NCBI RefSeq assembly: GCF_002205645.1
Contig: NZ_NIOF01000004.1
Span: 248,001-312,000, forward strand
Length of the DNA: 64,000 nucleotides
DNA from: Roseateles aquatilis
GTDB taxonomy: Bacteria > Pseudomonadota > Gammaproteobacteria > Burkholderiales > Burkholderiaceae_C
Direction: 5' to 3'
The position numbers and the translations under genes were made by a program. The notes below the pieces were generated by a model, which was not told where the DNA came from, did no database searches, and saw only the letters and a list, made by a program, of their open reading frames with translations. Each line of letters begins with the position of its first letter. Positions within the stretch are counted from its first letter, which is position 1. This document shows positions 44,410 through 53,934 of this stretch, piece after piece.

Positions 44410-45329
44410 CGGTGGCGGCCGATCCAGCCCCGGGGTCCGCGCCGGCTTCCGAGACCCGGCGCGACGAGGTCAACGACACCTGGCCGCCGCACGCCGGGGG
44501 ACGCCCGGTCGTGCTGGTGTCCTGGGACGGCGCGAGCGTGCCGCTGGCGCTGATCCACTTCGACGCGACGCCCGAGTTCGACTGGATCCTGTTCGACTAC
44601 ACCGGCCGGCAGGCCGGCGGCGAACGCCAGATTCGCGGGCAACACGTCACCGTGCTGTCCGCCCGCACCGAATGCAAGGGCGAGATCTTCCACCACCTGG
44701 CTGAGCACCTCGCCGCCCCCATGGCCGGGTCGGCGTCCGAGCCGCCGGAGTACGTGGCGCTGATCGACGACGACATCCTCGTGTCCATCGGCCAGATCAA
44801 CTTCGCGCTGCACCTGGGTCGATGCGAGCAGTTGGACGTGTTCTCGCCGACGCTGAGCCATGACAGCCCTTACTCGCATCACTGGATGCGGCATCAGCCC
44901 AACCGCCTCTATCGCGAGGTGGACTGGGTCGAGGTGATGACGCCGTTCTATCGCGGGTCGCTGTTCCTGGCGGCGCGCGAGTATTACCGCGACAACATCT
45001 CATCCTGGGGGCTGGACCGATTCCTGATCCCGGTGCTGCAGCAGCTGAACGGGTGCGCCCGCACCGCGCTGCTGGACGCGGTCATGGTCAGCCACCGGCG
45101 GCCGGTGACCAGCGGCGCGAAGGTCTACCGCAACGGCCGCACGGCCTGGCAGGAGCGTCAGTTGCTGCGCCAGGCCAGCCTGGACCTGGTCGATCGCGAA
45201 GCGCCGGCGCTGCGTGACTCGGCCATCTTCCACCGCCTGTTCGTCGCGCGCGAGACGCCCAACAAGTGGATTCGATGGAAACGCCGCATCGCCCGCGTGC
45301 TCAAGCGCCTGCTGGACGAAGGCAGCTGA
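44406..45329 (+). CDS. DUF707-like putative glycosyltransferase
   Basis: A 307-residue protein starting with GTG overlapping the glf stop (GTGA). The text FDWILFDYTGRQ, YVALIDDDILVSIGQINFAL, LDVFSPTLSHDSPYSHHWMR and VEVMTPFYRGSLFLAA resembles DUF707/GT-A-like proteins; DDD is a candidate metal-binding motif. The C-terminus is basic (RWKRRIARVLKRLL), suggesting membrane contact. It is coupled to glf and likely contributes to the same glycan. Confidence 0.65.
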   Translation: MTVAADPAPGSAPASETRRDEVNDTWPPHAGGRPVVLVSWDGASVPLALIHFDATPEFDWILFDYTGRQAGGERQIRGQHVTVLSARTECKGEIFHHLAEHLAAPMAGSASEPPEYVALIDDDILVSIGQINFALHLGRCEQLDVFSPTLSHDSPYSHHWMRHQPNRLYREVDWVEVMTPFYRGSLFLAAREYYRDNISSWGLDRFLIPVLQQLNGCARTALLDAVMVSHRRPVTSGAKVYRNGRTAWQERQLLRQASLDLVDREAPALRDSAIFHRLFVARETPNKWIRWKRRIARVLKRLLDEGS

Positions 45330-45516
45330 GGCCCCGCCCGCGCCGGCCGCGGACCGAAGGATCAACCGACGGCTCGCTCGACAGGTTGGCCCGTGCCCGT
45401 GCGCGCACCGGCGCCGCCGTTCGGCCGCGATGGGCATCTCCGGCACAATCCCGCTTCCTTCGCCCGATCCCAGGCTGGTTCGGACTGCGCGCACGCGTCC
45501 GGACGGGGCCTCCGAC

Positions 45517-47325
45517 ATGACCGCCGATTCCTCTTCCCCGAAGAAAGACCTCGAACCGCTCGGTCCGACCGCGAGCCGCCTGTGGCGCTTCATGAAGCCG
45601 CACCGCTGGGGCCTGATGCTGTCGGTGCTGGCCTTCGTGCTGGTGGCGGCCACCGAGCCGCTGATCCCCAAGCTGCTGGGCTACGCGCTGGGCGAGGGGT
45701 TCCAGCCCAAGCCGGCCGCCACGCCCGCGGTGCCGGGCGTGTCCCTGCCCTCGGTGGACATGCAGTACAGCTTCCCGATCTGGATGGTGCCGATCGTGCT
45801 GATCGGGCTGTTCGGCCTGCGCGGGCTGTTCAGCTTCTGCGGCCAGTACATGCTGAACTGGACCATCTCCCGCACCGTGATGGACATCCGCGCCGCGCTG
45901 CTGCAGGTGCTGCTGCGCGCCGACGCCCGCGTCTACACCAGCATCCAGCCGGCGACCGCGGTGACCAAGGTGGTCAACGACCCGCAGCAGGTGGTGACGC
46001 TGATCGCCGGGGCGCTGGTGACCATCCTGCGCGACGGGCTGCCGGCGCTGGCATTGATGGGCTACCTGTTCCTGCTGAACTGGAAGCTGACGCTGCTGTC
46101 CATGATCACCGTGCCGGGCCTGGCCTTCGTGGTGCGCAAGGTCAACCGCCGCGTGCGGGCGATGGGCACCTGGGCCTACGACGCGCAACTGCGGCTGGTC
46201 TCGGTGGTCGAGGACGTCACCCGCGCCTGGCGCGTGGTGCGCAGCTTCGACGCCGCGGACTTCGAGAGCCGCCGCTTCGCCGAGCGCGCCCGCGAGGTCC
46301 AGCGCAGCTCGCTGAAGACGGCCGCCGCGAACGCGATGGCGCAACCGCTCTCGCAACTGATGGCCAGCATCGGCATCTCCATCATCGTCAGCCTGGCGCT
46401 GTACCAGTCGCGCCAGAACCAGACGGGCGTGGGCGAATTCGCGTCCTTCGTCGCGGCGCTGCTGTTCATGAGCTCGCGGCTGCGCCACCTGAGCGACGTG
46501 ATGCAGCCCATCACCAACGCGCTGGTCGTGGCGCGCGGCTGCATCGGCCTGCTGGACACGCCGGCCGAGCCCGACACCGGCACGCGCGAGCTGACCGACC
46601 CGCGCGGCGACATCGCGCTGCAAGGCGTCACCCTGCGCTACCCGGGCGCCAATCGCGACGCCCTGTCGGGGCTCAACCTGCGCATCCCCGCCGGCAAGAC
46701 GACGGCGCTGGTGGGCAGCTCGGGCGCCGGGAAGAGCTCGGTGGTGAACCTGCTGCTGGGGTTCGAGCGACCGGACGGCGGGCAGATCCTGTTCGACGGC
46801 GTGCCGATCGACGAGCTGACCAAAGCCAACTTGCGACGTCAGTTCGCGGTGGTCTCGCAGGACATCGTGCTGTTCGACACCTCGGTCGCCGAGAACATCG
46901 CCTACGCGCTGCCGCGCGACGACGCGAAGCTGGAGCAGGTCCTGCGCGCCGCGGCGCTGTGGGATTTCGTGCAGGGGCTGCCGCAAGGGCTGGACACCGA
47001 CGTCGGCGCCAACGGCAGCAAGCTGTCGGGCGGGCAGCGCCAGCGCCTGGCGATCGCCCGCGCCCTGTACAAGGATGCGCCGGTGTGGATCTTCGACGAG
47101 GCCACCTCCGCGCTGGACACCGAGAGCGAGCGCGCCGTGCAGCAGGCGCTGGAGCTGTGGCAGGGCCGCAAGACCCTGATCGTGATCGCGCACCGCCTCT
47201 CGACGATCCGCCGCGCCGACTGCATCCAGGTGATGAGCGAAGGCCAGGTCATCGAGACCGGCGACCACGACACGCTGCTGGCCCAGGACGGCGTCTACGC
47301 CGGCATGGTCAAGGTCCAGCACTGA
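45517..47325 (+). CDS. MsbA-like ABC lipid/glycolipid exporter
   Basis: A 602-residue half-transporter: six membrane helices in residues 1-340, then an ATPase domain with Walker A GSSGAGKSS, signature LSGGQRQRLAIARAL, Walker B VWIFDEATSALD and switch His in IVIAHRLSTI. The arrangement is that of lipid A flippase MsbA and relatives, which move lipid-linked molecules across the inner membrane. A loop insertion between helices 1 and 2 (GFQPKPAATPAVPGVSLPSV) is long for MsbA. The ATG at 45517 was chosen; the frame extends upstream. Confidence 0.88.
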   Translation: MTADSSSPKKDLEPLGPTASRLWRFMKPHRWGLMLSVLAFVLVAATEPLIPKLLGYALGEGFQPKPAATPAVPGVSLPSVDMQYSFPIWMVPIVLIGLFGLRGLFSFCGQYMLNWTISRTVMDIRAALLQVLLRADARVYTSIQPATAVTKVVNDPQQVVTLIAGALVTILRDGLPALALMGYLFLLNWKLTLLSMITVPGLAFVVRKVNRRVRAMGTWAYDAQLRLVSVVEDVTRAWRVVRSFDAADFESRRFAERAREVQRSSLKTAAANAMAQPLSQLMASIGISIIVSLALYQSRQNQTGVGEFASFVAALLFMSSRLRHLSDVMQPITNALVVARGCIGLLDTPAEPDTGTRELTDPRGDIALQGVTLRYPGANRDALSGLNLRIPAGKTTALVGSSGAGKSSVVNLLLGFERPDGGQILFDGVPIDELTKANLRRQFAVVSQDIVLFDTSVAENIAYALPRDDAKLEQVLRAAALWDFVQGLPQGLDTDVGANGSKLSGGQRQRLAIARALYKDAPVWIFDEATSALDTESERAVQQALELWQGRKTLIVIAHRLSTIRRADCIQVMSEGQVIETGDHDTLLAQDGVYAGMVKVQH

Positions 47326-47368
47326 GGCCGGAGTCCGGCGCCGCGCAGCCGCGACGCCGGGCGATCGA

Positions 47369-48079
47369 TCAGGCCGCCGGACGCGCCGGGATGTTCAACC
47401 CGCGCTTCACCGCATCTCGCGCCAGGAACGCCGCCAGCACGCGCTGCACGTTCTTGAACTCGGAGAACCCGACCAGCTCGCCCGCCTCGTAGAAGCCCAC
47501 GAGGTTGTTGACCCACGGCCAGATGGCGATGTCGGCGATGGTGAACTCGTCGCCCATGATCCAGCCGCGGCCGGTGACGCGCTCTTCGAGCACCGCCAGC
47601 AGCCGCTTTGATTCCGCGACGTAGCGGTCACGCGGGCGCTTGTCCTCATACTCGCGGCCGGCGAACTTATGGAAGAAGCCGAGCTGCCCGAACATCGGCC
47701 CGACGCCGCCCATCTGGAACATCACCCACTGCAGCGTCTCGTAGCGACGTGCCGGGTCTTGCGGGATCAACCGGCCGGTCTTCTCGGCCAGGTACACCAG
47801 GATCGCGCCGGACTCGAACAGCGGCAGCGGCTCGCCGCCCGGACCGTCGGGATCGATGATGGCGGGGATCTTGTTGTTCGGGTTCAGCGACAGGAACTCG
47901 GCCGACATCTGGTCGTTGGTCTGGAAGCTGACCAGGTGCGGCTCGTACGGCAGGCCCAGTTCCTCCAGCGCGATCGAGACCTTGACGCCGTTGGGGGTCG
48001 GCAGCGAGTACAGCTGCAGGCGCTCGGGATGCTGGGCGGGCCATTTCTGGGTGATGGCGAAGCGGGACAGGTCCGTCAT
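47369..48079 (-). CDS. Glutathione S-transferase (Nu-class, YghU/YfcG-like)
   Basis: A 236-residue soluble enzyme. The thioredoxin-fold half shows LQLYSLPTPNGVKVSIALEE and LNPNNKIPAIIDPDG with the Glu-Ser pair LFESGAILVYLAEKTGRLIP; the helical half includes GPMFGQLGFFHKFAG and DEFTIADIAIWPWVNNLVGF. The TPNG region matches Nu-class enzymes, which reduce disulfides or peroxides with two glutathione molecules. The start at MTDLSRFAITQKWPAQHPER is best. It is alone on the minus strand, near lepB. Confidence 0.9.
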   Translation of the reverse strand: MTDLSRFAITQKWPAQHPERLQLYSLPTPNGVKVSIALEELGLPYEPHLVSFQTNDQMSAEFLSLNPNNKIPAIIDPDGPGGEPLPLFESGAILVYLAEKTGRLIPQDPARRYETLQWVMFQMGGVGPMFGQLGFFHKFAGREYEDKRPRDRYVAESKRLLAVLEERVTGRGWIMGDEFTIADIAIWPWVNNLVGFYEAGELVGFSEFKNVQRVLAAFLARDAVKRGLNIPARPAA

Positions 48080-48180
48080 GGAGATTCCGGTGGGAATGGG
48101 GGTGATGGAGGGGGTTCGACGGACCATTCTCCGTGGCCCCGCAGAGACCCTGCGCGACACGGGTCAATGCGGCCCGTGCT

Positions 48181-48861
48181 TCAGCGCAGCGGCGCCGCGA
48201 AGCGGTCCCAGCGCGGCGCCCAATGCGACGTGATGTCGGCGGACACCAGCACCCGATGCGCCTGGCCGATGATCAACCGACGCGGCACCAGGCCGATGAA
48301 GCGCGAGTCCTCGCTGTTGTCCCGGTTGTCGCCCATCATGAAAAACTCGTCGGGCGGGATGACCACCGGACCGAAGTCGCGACGGGCGCGAACGTCGGGC
48401 AGGAACTGCACCACGCGGCGCTGGCCGCCCCATTGCTCCACCTCGCGGACGCCGCGGACCTCGATGCCGGGCGCGACGGGTTCGGCCACCTCCTCGACCG
48501 GCGCGTAGGTCGCGGGCTGGCCGTTGATGGTCAGCCGGTCGGCGCGCAACTCGACCGTGTCGCCGGGCACGCCGACGACACGCTTGATCAGCCGCGTGCC
48601 GTCGCGCGGTGATCCGAAGGTCACGACGTCGCCACGCCGCGGCTCGCCCACACGGCGCACCGAGACATCGGTCAGCGGCAGCTTCCAGTCGTAGGCGATG
48701 CGCTCGACGAAAACGACGTCGCCCTCCAGGATCGTCGGCCGCATCGAGCCGCTGGGGACCGGGTTCCAGTCCGCGATCGCGGTGCGGAAGAACAGGAAAC
48801 CCACGATCAGCAAGAGGAAGTTGCGGTTCTCTCGCAGCCAGGACTTGAGGGGGAACTTCAT
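48181..48861 (-). CDS. lepB: Signal peptidase I, short form
   Basis: A 226-residue inner-membrane protease that removes Sec signal peptides. One N-terminal helix (NRNFLLLIVGFLFFRTAIAD) is followed by the catalytic serine Ser39 in PSGSMRPTILEGD and lysine Lys93 in GTRLIKRVVGVPGD, and the C-terminal box FFMMGDNRDNSEDSRFIG. It is shorter than the main LepB of most betaproteobacteria, which has two helices and sits beside lepA and rnc, so it may be a second copy. The ATG at 48861 gives MKFPLKSWLREN. Confidence 0.9.
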   Translation of the reverse strand: MKFPLKSWLRENRNFLLLIVGFLFFRTAIADWNPVPSGSMRPTILEGDVVFVERIAYDWKLPLTDVSVRRVGEPRRGDVVTFGSPRDGTRLIKRVVGVPGDTVELRADRLTINGQPATYAPVEEVAEPVAPGIEVRGVREVEQWGGQRRVVQFLPDVRARRDFGPVVIPPDEFFMMGDNRDNSEDSRFIGLVPRRLIIGQAHRVLVSADITSHWAPRWDRFAAPLR

Positions 48862-49210
48862 GGGGCATCTCCTGAGAAAAGCGCCGCGCGGATTGCGGCG
48901 GGATGGCGAGCGGGCCGCCACACGTCCTGCGACGCAGAGCGTGGCGACTACGCCGTGGAGTGTTGCCGCCACGCCCGGCCTCCCGAACGCTCATGCGGCG
49001 GATGGCTGGAATCGGCGCCCCGGTGGCGGCGCGACGGTGGCAGCGCAGCCTGCCCGCAGACGTCTTGACGCCACCTCCACGTCGACCGAACGCCACCCCA
49101 ACGCCACGGAAACCCGCCAGCAACAATCGACCGACAAGCCCCTGGCCATCGAGGAAAACAGCGCCCTGACCTTCGTCGGCGCCCTCCGGCGACGCTCATA
49201 ATCGCGCCCC
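48862..49210. other. Spacer between lepB and the DUF2946-like gene
   Basis: About 350 bases. Frames on both strands are open, but they are Arg/Pro/Ala-rich shadows without recognisable protein features. I see no RNA gene or strong hairpin. A CATAAT hexamer 10-15 bases before the next gene could be a -10 element, but no good -35 partner is present. Confidence 0.4.
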
Positions 49211-49564
49211 ATGCGCAAGCATCTCCTGCACCTGCTGCTGCCCTTGTTCATGCTGCTCTCGCAGCAGGGTGCGGCCTGGCACGAGATCGGCCATCTGGCC
49301 GGTTCGCACGGGATCGGCGCACCGGGCTCGATCGGCGTCGGCGGCACTGGCGGCACCACGCAGGCCAGCGCCGACGACCCGTCGACCGGCGCGCTGTGCG
49401 AGGTCTGCCTGGCCTTCGACGGCCTGGCCGTGTCGGCACGCTCCGAGGCGCCGACCCTCGCGCTGGCCGAGGCCAGCCATGTGCGCACCCCGGCGCACGA
49501 GCCCGGCACCCGCTCGACCCCCGCGCCCCAGCCGCGCAGCCGCGGCCCGCCCGTGACGCTCTGA
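49211..49564 (+). CDS. Small secreted Cys/His protein (DUF2946-like)
   Basis: A 117-residue protein with a signal peptide (MRKHLLHLLLPLFMLLSQQG), a His pair (WHEIGHLAGSHG), a Gly/Thr-rich stretch and a CxxC knuckle (CEVCLAFDGLA), then a Pro/Arg-rich tail. Such proteins occur next to TonB-dependent receptors in many proteobacteria, and copper or other metal handling has been proposed for DUF2946 proteins. The receptor gene follows 87 bases downstream on the same strand. The assignment is by pattern, not by a clear motif. Confidence 0.55.
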   Translation: MRKHLLHLLLPLFMLLSQQGAAWHEIGHLAGSHGIGAPGSIGVGGTGGTTQASADDPSTGALCEVCLAFDGLAVSARSEAPTLALAEASHVRTPAHEPGTRSTPAPQPRSRGPPVTL

Positions 49565-49651
49565 CCCCCGCGTTCCCCTGACCGCATCGCCGAACTCCCC
49601 CCGGAGCCGCCGGCTTGCGCTCGATCGACCGTTCTTCAGAGCTTTCACATC

Positions 49652-51817
49652 ATGTCCATGCCCCCTCTGCGCGTGCTCGCGCTGTCCCTGTCGCTCGCCT
49701 ATCCGCTGCTGCACGCGCAGCAAGCCCGCGCGGACGACGCTCCCGCGCCGTCGCCCGCCCCCGCGGCATCGGCCGCCGCCGGCAACGAACTGCCCACCGT
49801 GCAGGTCCACGGCGCGCGCAGCCGCCTGGACGCCGCGCGCAACGGCCTGTCGCCGGACACCGGCAGCACCATCTACAAGTTCGACAAGGCCGACATCGCC
49901 CGCCTGCCGCAAGGCGACGACACGCCGCTGAACCAGGTCCTGCTGCAGGCGCCGGGAGTCGTGCAGGACTCCTACGGCGGACTGCATGTGCGCGGCGACC
50001 ACGCCAACCTGCAGTACCGCATCAACGGCGTCGTCATCCCCGAGGCGATCAGCGGTTTCGGCCAGACGCTGGAGACGCGCTTCGCCAACAGCATCAGCCT
50101 GCTGACGGGCGCGCTGCCGGCCCAATACGGCTACCGGACCGCCGGCATCGTGGACATCCAGACCCTGGGCGTCGACGAGAACGACAAACCCTTCGCCGGC
50201 AGCGTCGGCGTGACGGTGGGCACGCAACGCCAGCGCGAGACCGACCTCACCCTGCACGGCACGCAGGGCCGGCTGAGCTACGAGTTCAGCGGCTCCTACC
50301 TCGGCAACAACCTGGGCATCGAGAACCCCACCGCCACGCGCAACGCGCTGCACGACCAGACGCACCAGGGCAAGGGCTTCGGCGTGGTGTCCTACCTGCT
50401 GGACGACGACAGCCGCGTCACCGCGATGTTCGGCGTCACCGACAACCGCTTCCAGATCCCCAACTCCCCGGGCCAGTCGACCAGCTTCAACATCGACGGC
50501 ACGCCGGACAAGGACTCGAGCACGCTGGACGCGCGGCAGCGCGAGCGCAACCGCTTCGCGGTCGTCAGCTATCAGAGCGTCATCGGCGACAAGGCCGACT
50601 ACCAGGTGTCGCTGTTCCACCGCTTCACCGACGTCCACTACACGCCGGATCCGGTCGGCGACCTGCAGTACCTGGGCGTCGCCGCGGACATCCTGCGCCG
50701 CAACGAGGCCAACGGCGTGCAGGCCGACCTGACCTACCGGCTGGACGGCGCCCACACGCTGCGCAGCGGCCTGTTCGCGCAGCGCGAGCACGCGGCGGCG
50801 CTCAACAACGCCCTGGTCTTCCCGGCCGACGCCGACGGCAACCAGAGCAGCGGCACGCCGCTGGCCGTCCAGGACAACGCACGGATCAGCGGCCAGCTGT
50901 GGGGCCTCTACCTGCAGGACGAATGGAAGCTGGACCGCGCGCTGACGCTGAATTACGGCGTGCGCTACGACTCGGTGAACACGGTCACGCGCGAGCATCA
51001 ATGGAGCCCGCGCATCGGCCTGGTCTGGGATGCCACGCCGGCGCTGCGCGTGCATGCCGGCTACGCGCGCTACTTCACGCCGCCGCCGACGGAGAAGATC
51101 GACACCACCTCGGTGGCCGCCTTCGCCGGCACCACCAACGCGCTGCCGTCGGACGCCAACACCGCGGTGCGCTCGGAGCGCTCCAACTACTACGACGCCG
51201 GCCTCGTCTACCAGGTCAACACGCACCTGACGCTGGGGCTGGACGGCTACTACCGCTCCCTGTCCCACCTGCAGGATGAAGGCCAGTTCGGCAACGCGCT
51301 GATCTACTCGGCCTTCAACTACGCGCAGGGACGCATCTACGGGCTGGACCTGTCGGCCAACTACAGGGAGCGCAATTGGTCGATGTACGCCAACCTGGGC
51401 ACCGTCAAGGCGCGCGCCCGGCAAGTGGAAACGGGCCAGTTCAACTTCGATCAGGACGAGCTGGACTTCATCGCCAATCACTGGGTCCACCTGGACCATG
51501 AGCAGAAGCTCAGCGCCTCGGCCGGCTTCAACGTCCGGATGGACGACGGCTACGCGGTGGGCGCGAGCGCGCTGTACGGCAGCGGCCTGCGCAACGGCTT
51601 CGCCAACACGACCCACCTCCCCTCCTACACCAGCGTGAACGCCGACGTCAGCAAGCGCTTCGACCTCGGCGGCGCGGGGCCACTGGAGGCGCGGCTGTCG
51701 CTGCTCAACGTGTTCGACCGGGTCTATCAACTGCGCGACGGCTCGGGCATCGGTGTCGGCGCGCCGCAGTTCGGGCAGCGCCGCACGGTGTACCTGAGCT
51801 TGACGAAGGAGTTCTGA
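49652..51817 (+). CDS. TonB-dependent outer membrane receptor (second copy)
   Basis: A 721-residue receptor with a signal peptide (LRVLALSLSLAYPLLHAQQA), a TonB-box-like LPTVQVHGARS, a plug domain (LNQVLLQAPGVVQDSYGGLH, VRGDHANLQYRINGVVIPEA) and a barrel ending in FGQRRTVYLSLTKEF. The early YGYRTAGIVDIQTLG text replaces the usual RIEV.rGP plug motif, so it belongs to a different receptor branch than the copy at 4843. The small Cys/His secreted protein upstream suggests a metal-complex or copper-related ligand; this is an inference. Confidence 0.9.
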   Translation: MSMPPLRVLALSLSLAYPLLHAQQARADDAPAPSPAPAASAAAGNELPTVQVHGARSRLDAARNGLSPDTGSTIYKFDKADIARLPQGDDTPLNQVLLQAPGVVQDSYGGLHVRGDHANLQYRINGVVIPEAISGFGQTLETRFANSISLLTGALPAQYGYRTAGIVDIQTLGVDENDKPFAGSVGVTVGTQRQRETDLTLHGTQGRLSYEFSGSYLGNNLGIENPTATRNALHDQTHQGKGFGVVSYLLDDDSRVTAMFGVTDNRFQIPNSPGQSTSFNIDGTPDKDSSTLDARQRERNRFAVVSYQSVIGDKADYQVSLFHRFTDVHYTPDPVGDLQYLGVAADILRRNEANGVQADLTYRLDGAHTLRSGLFAQREHAAALNNALVFPADADGNQSSGTPLAVQDNARISGQLWGLYLQDEWKLDRALTLNYGVRYDSVNTVTREHQWSPRIGLVWDATPALRVHAGYARYFTPPPTEKIDTTSVAAFAGTTNALPSDANTAVRSERSNYYDAGLVYQVNTHLTLGLDGYYRSLSHLQDEGQFGNALIYSAFNYAQGRIYGLDLSANYRERNWSMYANLGTVKARARQVETGQFNFDQDELDFIANHWVHLDHEQKLSASAGFNVRMDDGYAVGASALYGSGLRNGFANTTHLPSYTSVNADVSKRFDLGGAGPLEARLSLLNVFDRVYQLRDGSGIGVGAPQFGQRRTVYLSLTKEF

Positions 51818-51934
51818 GCGACGACGCGCCGGCCTCGCGCCGGCGCGTTCCGCCTGATGCCCGCGGGCTGCTGGCAGCCGGTCACCCGGCGCGACCGGGA
51901 GACCGCGCTCCGCGGTCATTGGTCATGCCGGCGA

Positions 51935-53227
51935 TCAGTTGAAACGCACGGTCGCCTCGAATCCCGGCTGCGCATTGCGCAGCACCAGTTGGCTGCCGTG
52001 CGCCTCGGCGACCAGCCGGCACAGCGACAGGCCCAGGCCGACGCCGCCCTCGCTGCGCGCTCGCGCCTCGTCCGGGCGGTAGAACGGCTGGCCGAGTTGC
52101 GACAGCGCCTCGGGCGGCACGCCCGGGCCGTGGTCGCGGACCGTCAGGCGGGCGCCGTCGCCGTCGCGATCCACCGACAGCAGCACCGGCCCCTGCGACG
52201 GATCGTTGTAGCGCAGCGCGTTCTGCACCAGGTTCCGCAGCAGCAGCTGCACGCGTGTCCGGTCCAGCTTCAGCACCGGCACGTCGCGGTCGACGCGCAG
52301 CGCGACGCCGGGCTGGTCCTGCTCCCGCGCCAGCGCGCCGAGGTCGCAGTCCGACACCTGCAGCGCGCGGTGGCCGCTGCCCAACCGCTCGCTCTCCAGC
52401 AGCGCGGCGATCAGCTCCCGCATCTGTCCGAGCTCGTCCAGCAGCGCCTCCTTCGACGCCCCGTCGTCCACCAGCTCGGCATGCAGGCGCGCCCGCGTCA
52501 GCGGGCTGCGCAGCTCGTGGCTGATCGCCAGCAGCAACGCGCGCTTGCCGTCCAGCATCGCCTGGATGTCCTCGGCCATCTGGTTGAAGCGGTGGGCGAG
52601 GTCGCCGATCTCGTCGCGGTGGTAGATCGCCACGCGATGCTGCAGATCGCCGCGACCGAAGGCCTCGGCCCCCGCCGCCAACGCACGCAGCGGCCGGATC
52701 ATGTGACGGATGCCGCCGTAGGCCACGCCGGTCACCAGCAACAGCAGCGGCACGGCCCACAGCAGGCCGCGCACGCCGTCGTCCAGTTGCATGCTGCCCC
52801 AGAGGATGGTGCAGCTCACGCAGGCCAGGACGATGAAGATCGCGATCAGCCGCGCGCCCAGCGAGTGATTGAACTTCGCATGGTGCCGATGCCAGCGCTG
52901 ATGCCAGCGGTTGCGCGCCCGCATGTGCCAGCGCCAGCCGCGCGCGCGCGGAAACGGAATGCCCTTGGCCTCCATCTCCGCCCAACGGCGGAACTGCTGG
53001 ATGTGGCGCATCTTGCGCAGCTGATGCTGGTGCGCCTCGCGCCACCGCTCGCGCTGGAGGTCCTCGCGAGGATCCCATCGCGCGTCGCCGCCGCGCGGGC
53101 CGCCGCGCCGCTTGTCTCGCGGGTCGCCACGCGGGTCATCGCGAGGATCGCCGCGATGGGACGCGTCGCGCGGATCATGCGGATCGCGCGGATCCCAATG
53201 GTCGTAGGGGTGGCGCGGCCCCTTCAC
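51935..53227 (-). CDS. Histidine kinase with DPRD-repeat, His-rich N-terminal extension
   Basis: A 430-residue sensor kinase. Residues 1-123 are a cytoplasmic, highly charged extension: DPRD-type repeats (residues 12-55) and a Trp/His/Arg-rich part (95-122). Two helices (about 124-146 and 153-175) enclose a loop of only a few residues, so there is no periplasmic sensor. A HAMP region follows, then the H-box with His237 in AISHELRSPLTRARL, the N-box LLRNLVQNALRYN and G-boxes DHGPGVPPE and GGVGLGLSLCR. The GTG start overlaps the regulator stop, and GGGGAGGA eight bases upstream supports it, so the odd extension is translated. Confidence 0.9.
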   Translation of the reverse strand: MKGPRHPYDHWDPRDPHDPRDASHRGDPRDDPRGDPRDKRRGGPRGGDARWDPREDLQRERWREAHQHQLRKMRHIQQFRRWAEMEAKGIPFPRARGWRWHMRARNRWHQRWHRHHAKFNHSLGARLIAIFIVLACVSCTILWGSMQLDDGVRGLLWAVPLLLLVTGVAYGGIRHMIRPLRALAAGAEAFGRGDLQHRVAIYHRDEIGDLAHRFNQMAEDIQAMLDGKRALLLAISHELRSPLTRARLHAELVDDGASKEALLDELGQMRELIAALLESERLGSGHRALQVSDCDLGALAREQDQPGVALRVDRDVPVLKLDRTRVQLLLRNLVQNALRYNDPSQGPVLLSVDRDGDGARLTVRDHGPGVPPEALSQLGQPFYRPDEARARSEGGVGLGLSLCRLVAEAHGSQLVLRNAQPGFEATVRFN

Positions 53228-53934
53228 GATGCATCCTCCCCACGCGATGGCAACGCGAAGCAGTAGCCCGCGTTACGCAGCGTCTTGAGCGCTTCCAGCG
53301 GCTCGAGCTTGCGGCGCATGCGGCTCACCAGGATGTCCACCGCGCGGGTGAACAGGTCGGCTTCCTGACCGCGCAGGCGGTTCAGGATCTCGTCGCGCGA
53401 GAACACCTTGCCGGGTTCCTTCGCCAACATCAGCAGCAACTCGTACTCGGTGCTGGTCAGCTCGACGGGCCCGGACGCGCAGCTCACCTGGCGTCGCGCG
53501 GTATCGATGTCCAGCCCCTCGAAGCGCAGCAGCGTCGTCGGCGTCGCGGCCGCCGGCGCGAGCCGCGCGCGGCGCAGGATGGTCTGCAAGCGCGCGGCCA
53601 GCTCACGCGGCTCGAACGGCTTGGCCAGGTAGTCGTCGGCGCCCAGCTCCAGGCCAACGACGCGGTCGGTCAGGTCGCCGCGCGCGGTCAGCATCAGGAT
53701 GGGGATCTCGCGCCACGCGTCCTGGCCGCCGCGCAACTGCTTGCAGAACGCAAAGCCGTCCATCTCCGGCAGCATGCCGTCCAGGATCAGCGCGTCGAAG
53801 CGCTCCACCGCCAACCGCGCCAGCGCGGCGCTGGGCCGCGTCACGGCGACCAGCTCGAAATCGAAACGCGCCAGGTAATGCGCCAGCGGCGCGGCCAGCG
53901 CCTCGTCGTCATCAATCAACAGCAAGCGATGCAT
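53224..53934 (-). CDS. OmpR-family response regulator
   Basis: A 236-residue two-component regulator. The receiver domain starts MHRLLLIDDDEALAAPLAHY, with the phosphorylated Asp in LDGMLPEMDGFAF and Lys in DDYLAKPFEPREL; the C-terminal winged helix has LTSTEYELLLMLAKEPGKVF, SRDEILNRLRG and VDILVSRMRRKLEP. ATGs at 53946 and 53955 would add 4 or 7 residues. It overlaps the ferredoxin stop and the kinase start, so ferredoxin, regulator and kinase are made together. It probably regulates the same operon. Confidence 0.93.
   Translation of the reverse strand: MHRLLLIDDDEALAAPLAHYLARFDFELVAVTRPSAALARLAVERFDALILDGMLPEMDGFAFCKQLRGGQDAWREIPILMLTARGDLTDRVVGLELGADDYLAKPFEPRELAARLQTILRRARLAPAAATPTTLLRFEGLDIDTARRQVSCASGPVELTSTEYELLLMLAKEPGKVFSRDEILNRLRGQEADLFTRAVDILVSRMRRKLEPLEALKTLRNAGYCFALPSRGEDAS

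Noticed and set aside
48698-49201. Plus-strand frame upstream of the small secreted protein
   Set aside because: Starts within lepB antisense and contains no recognisable domain.
49196-51919. A 907-codon minus-strand frame opposite the second TonB receptor
   Set aside because: Same reason: repetitive low-complexity antisense text, no motifs.
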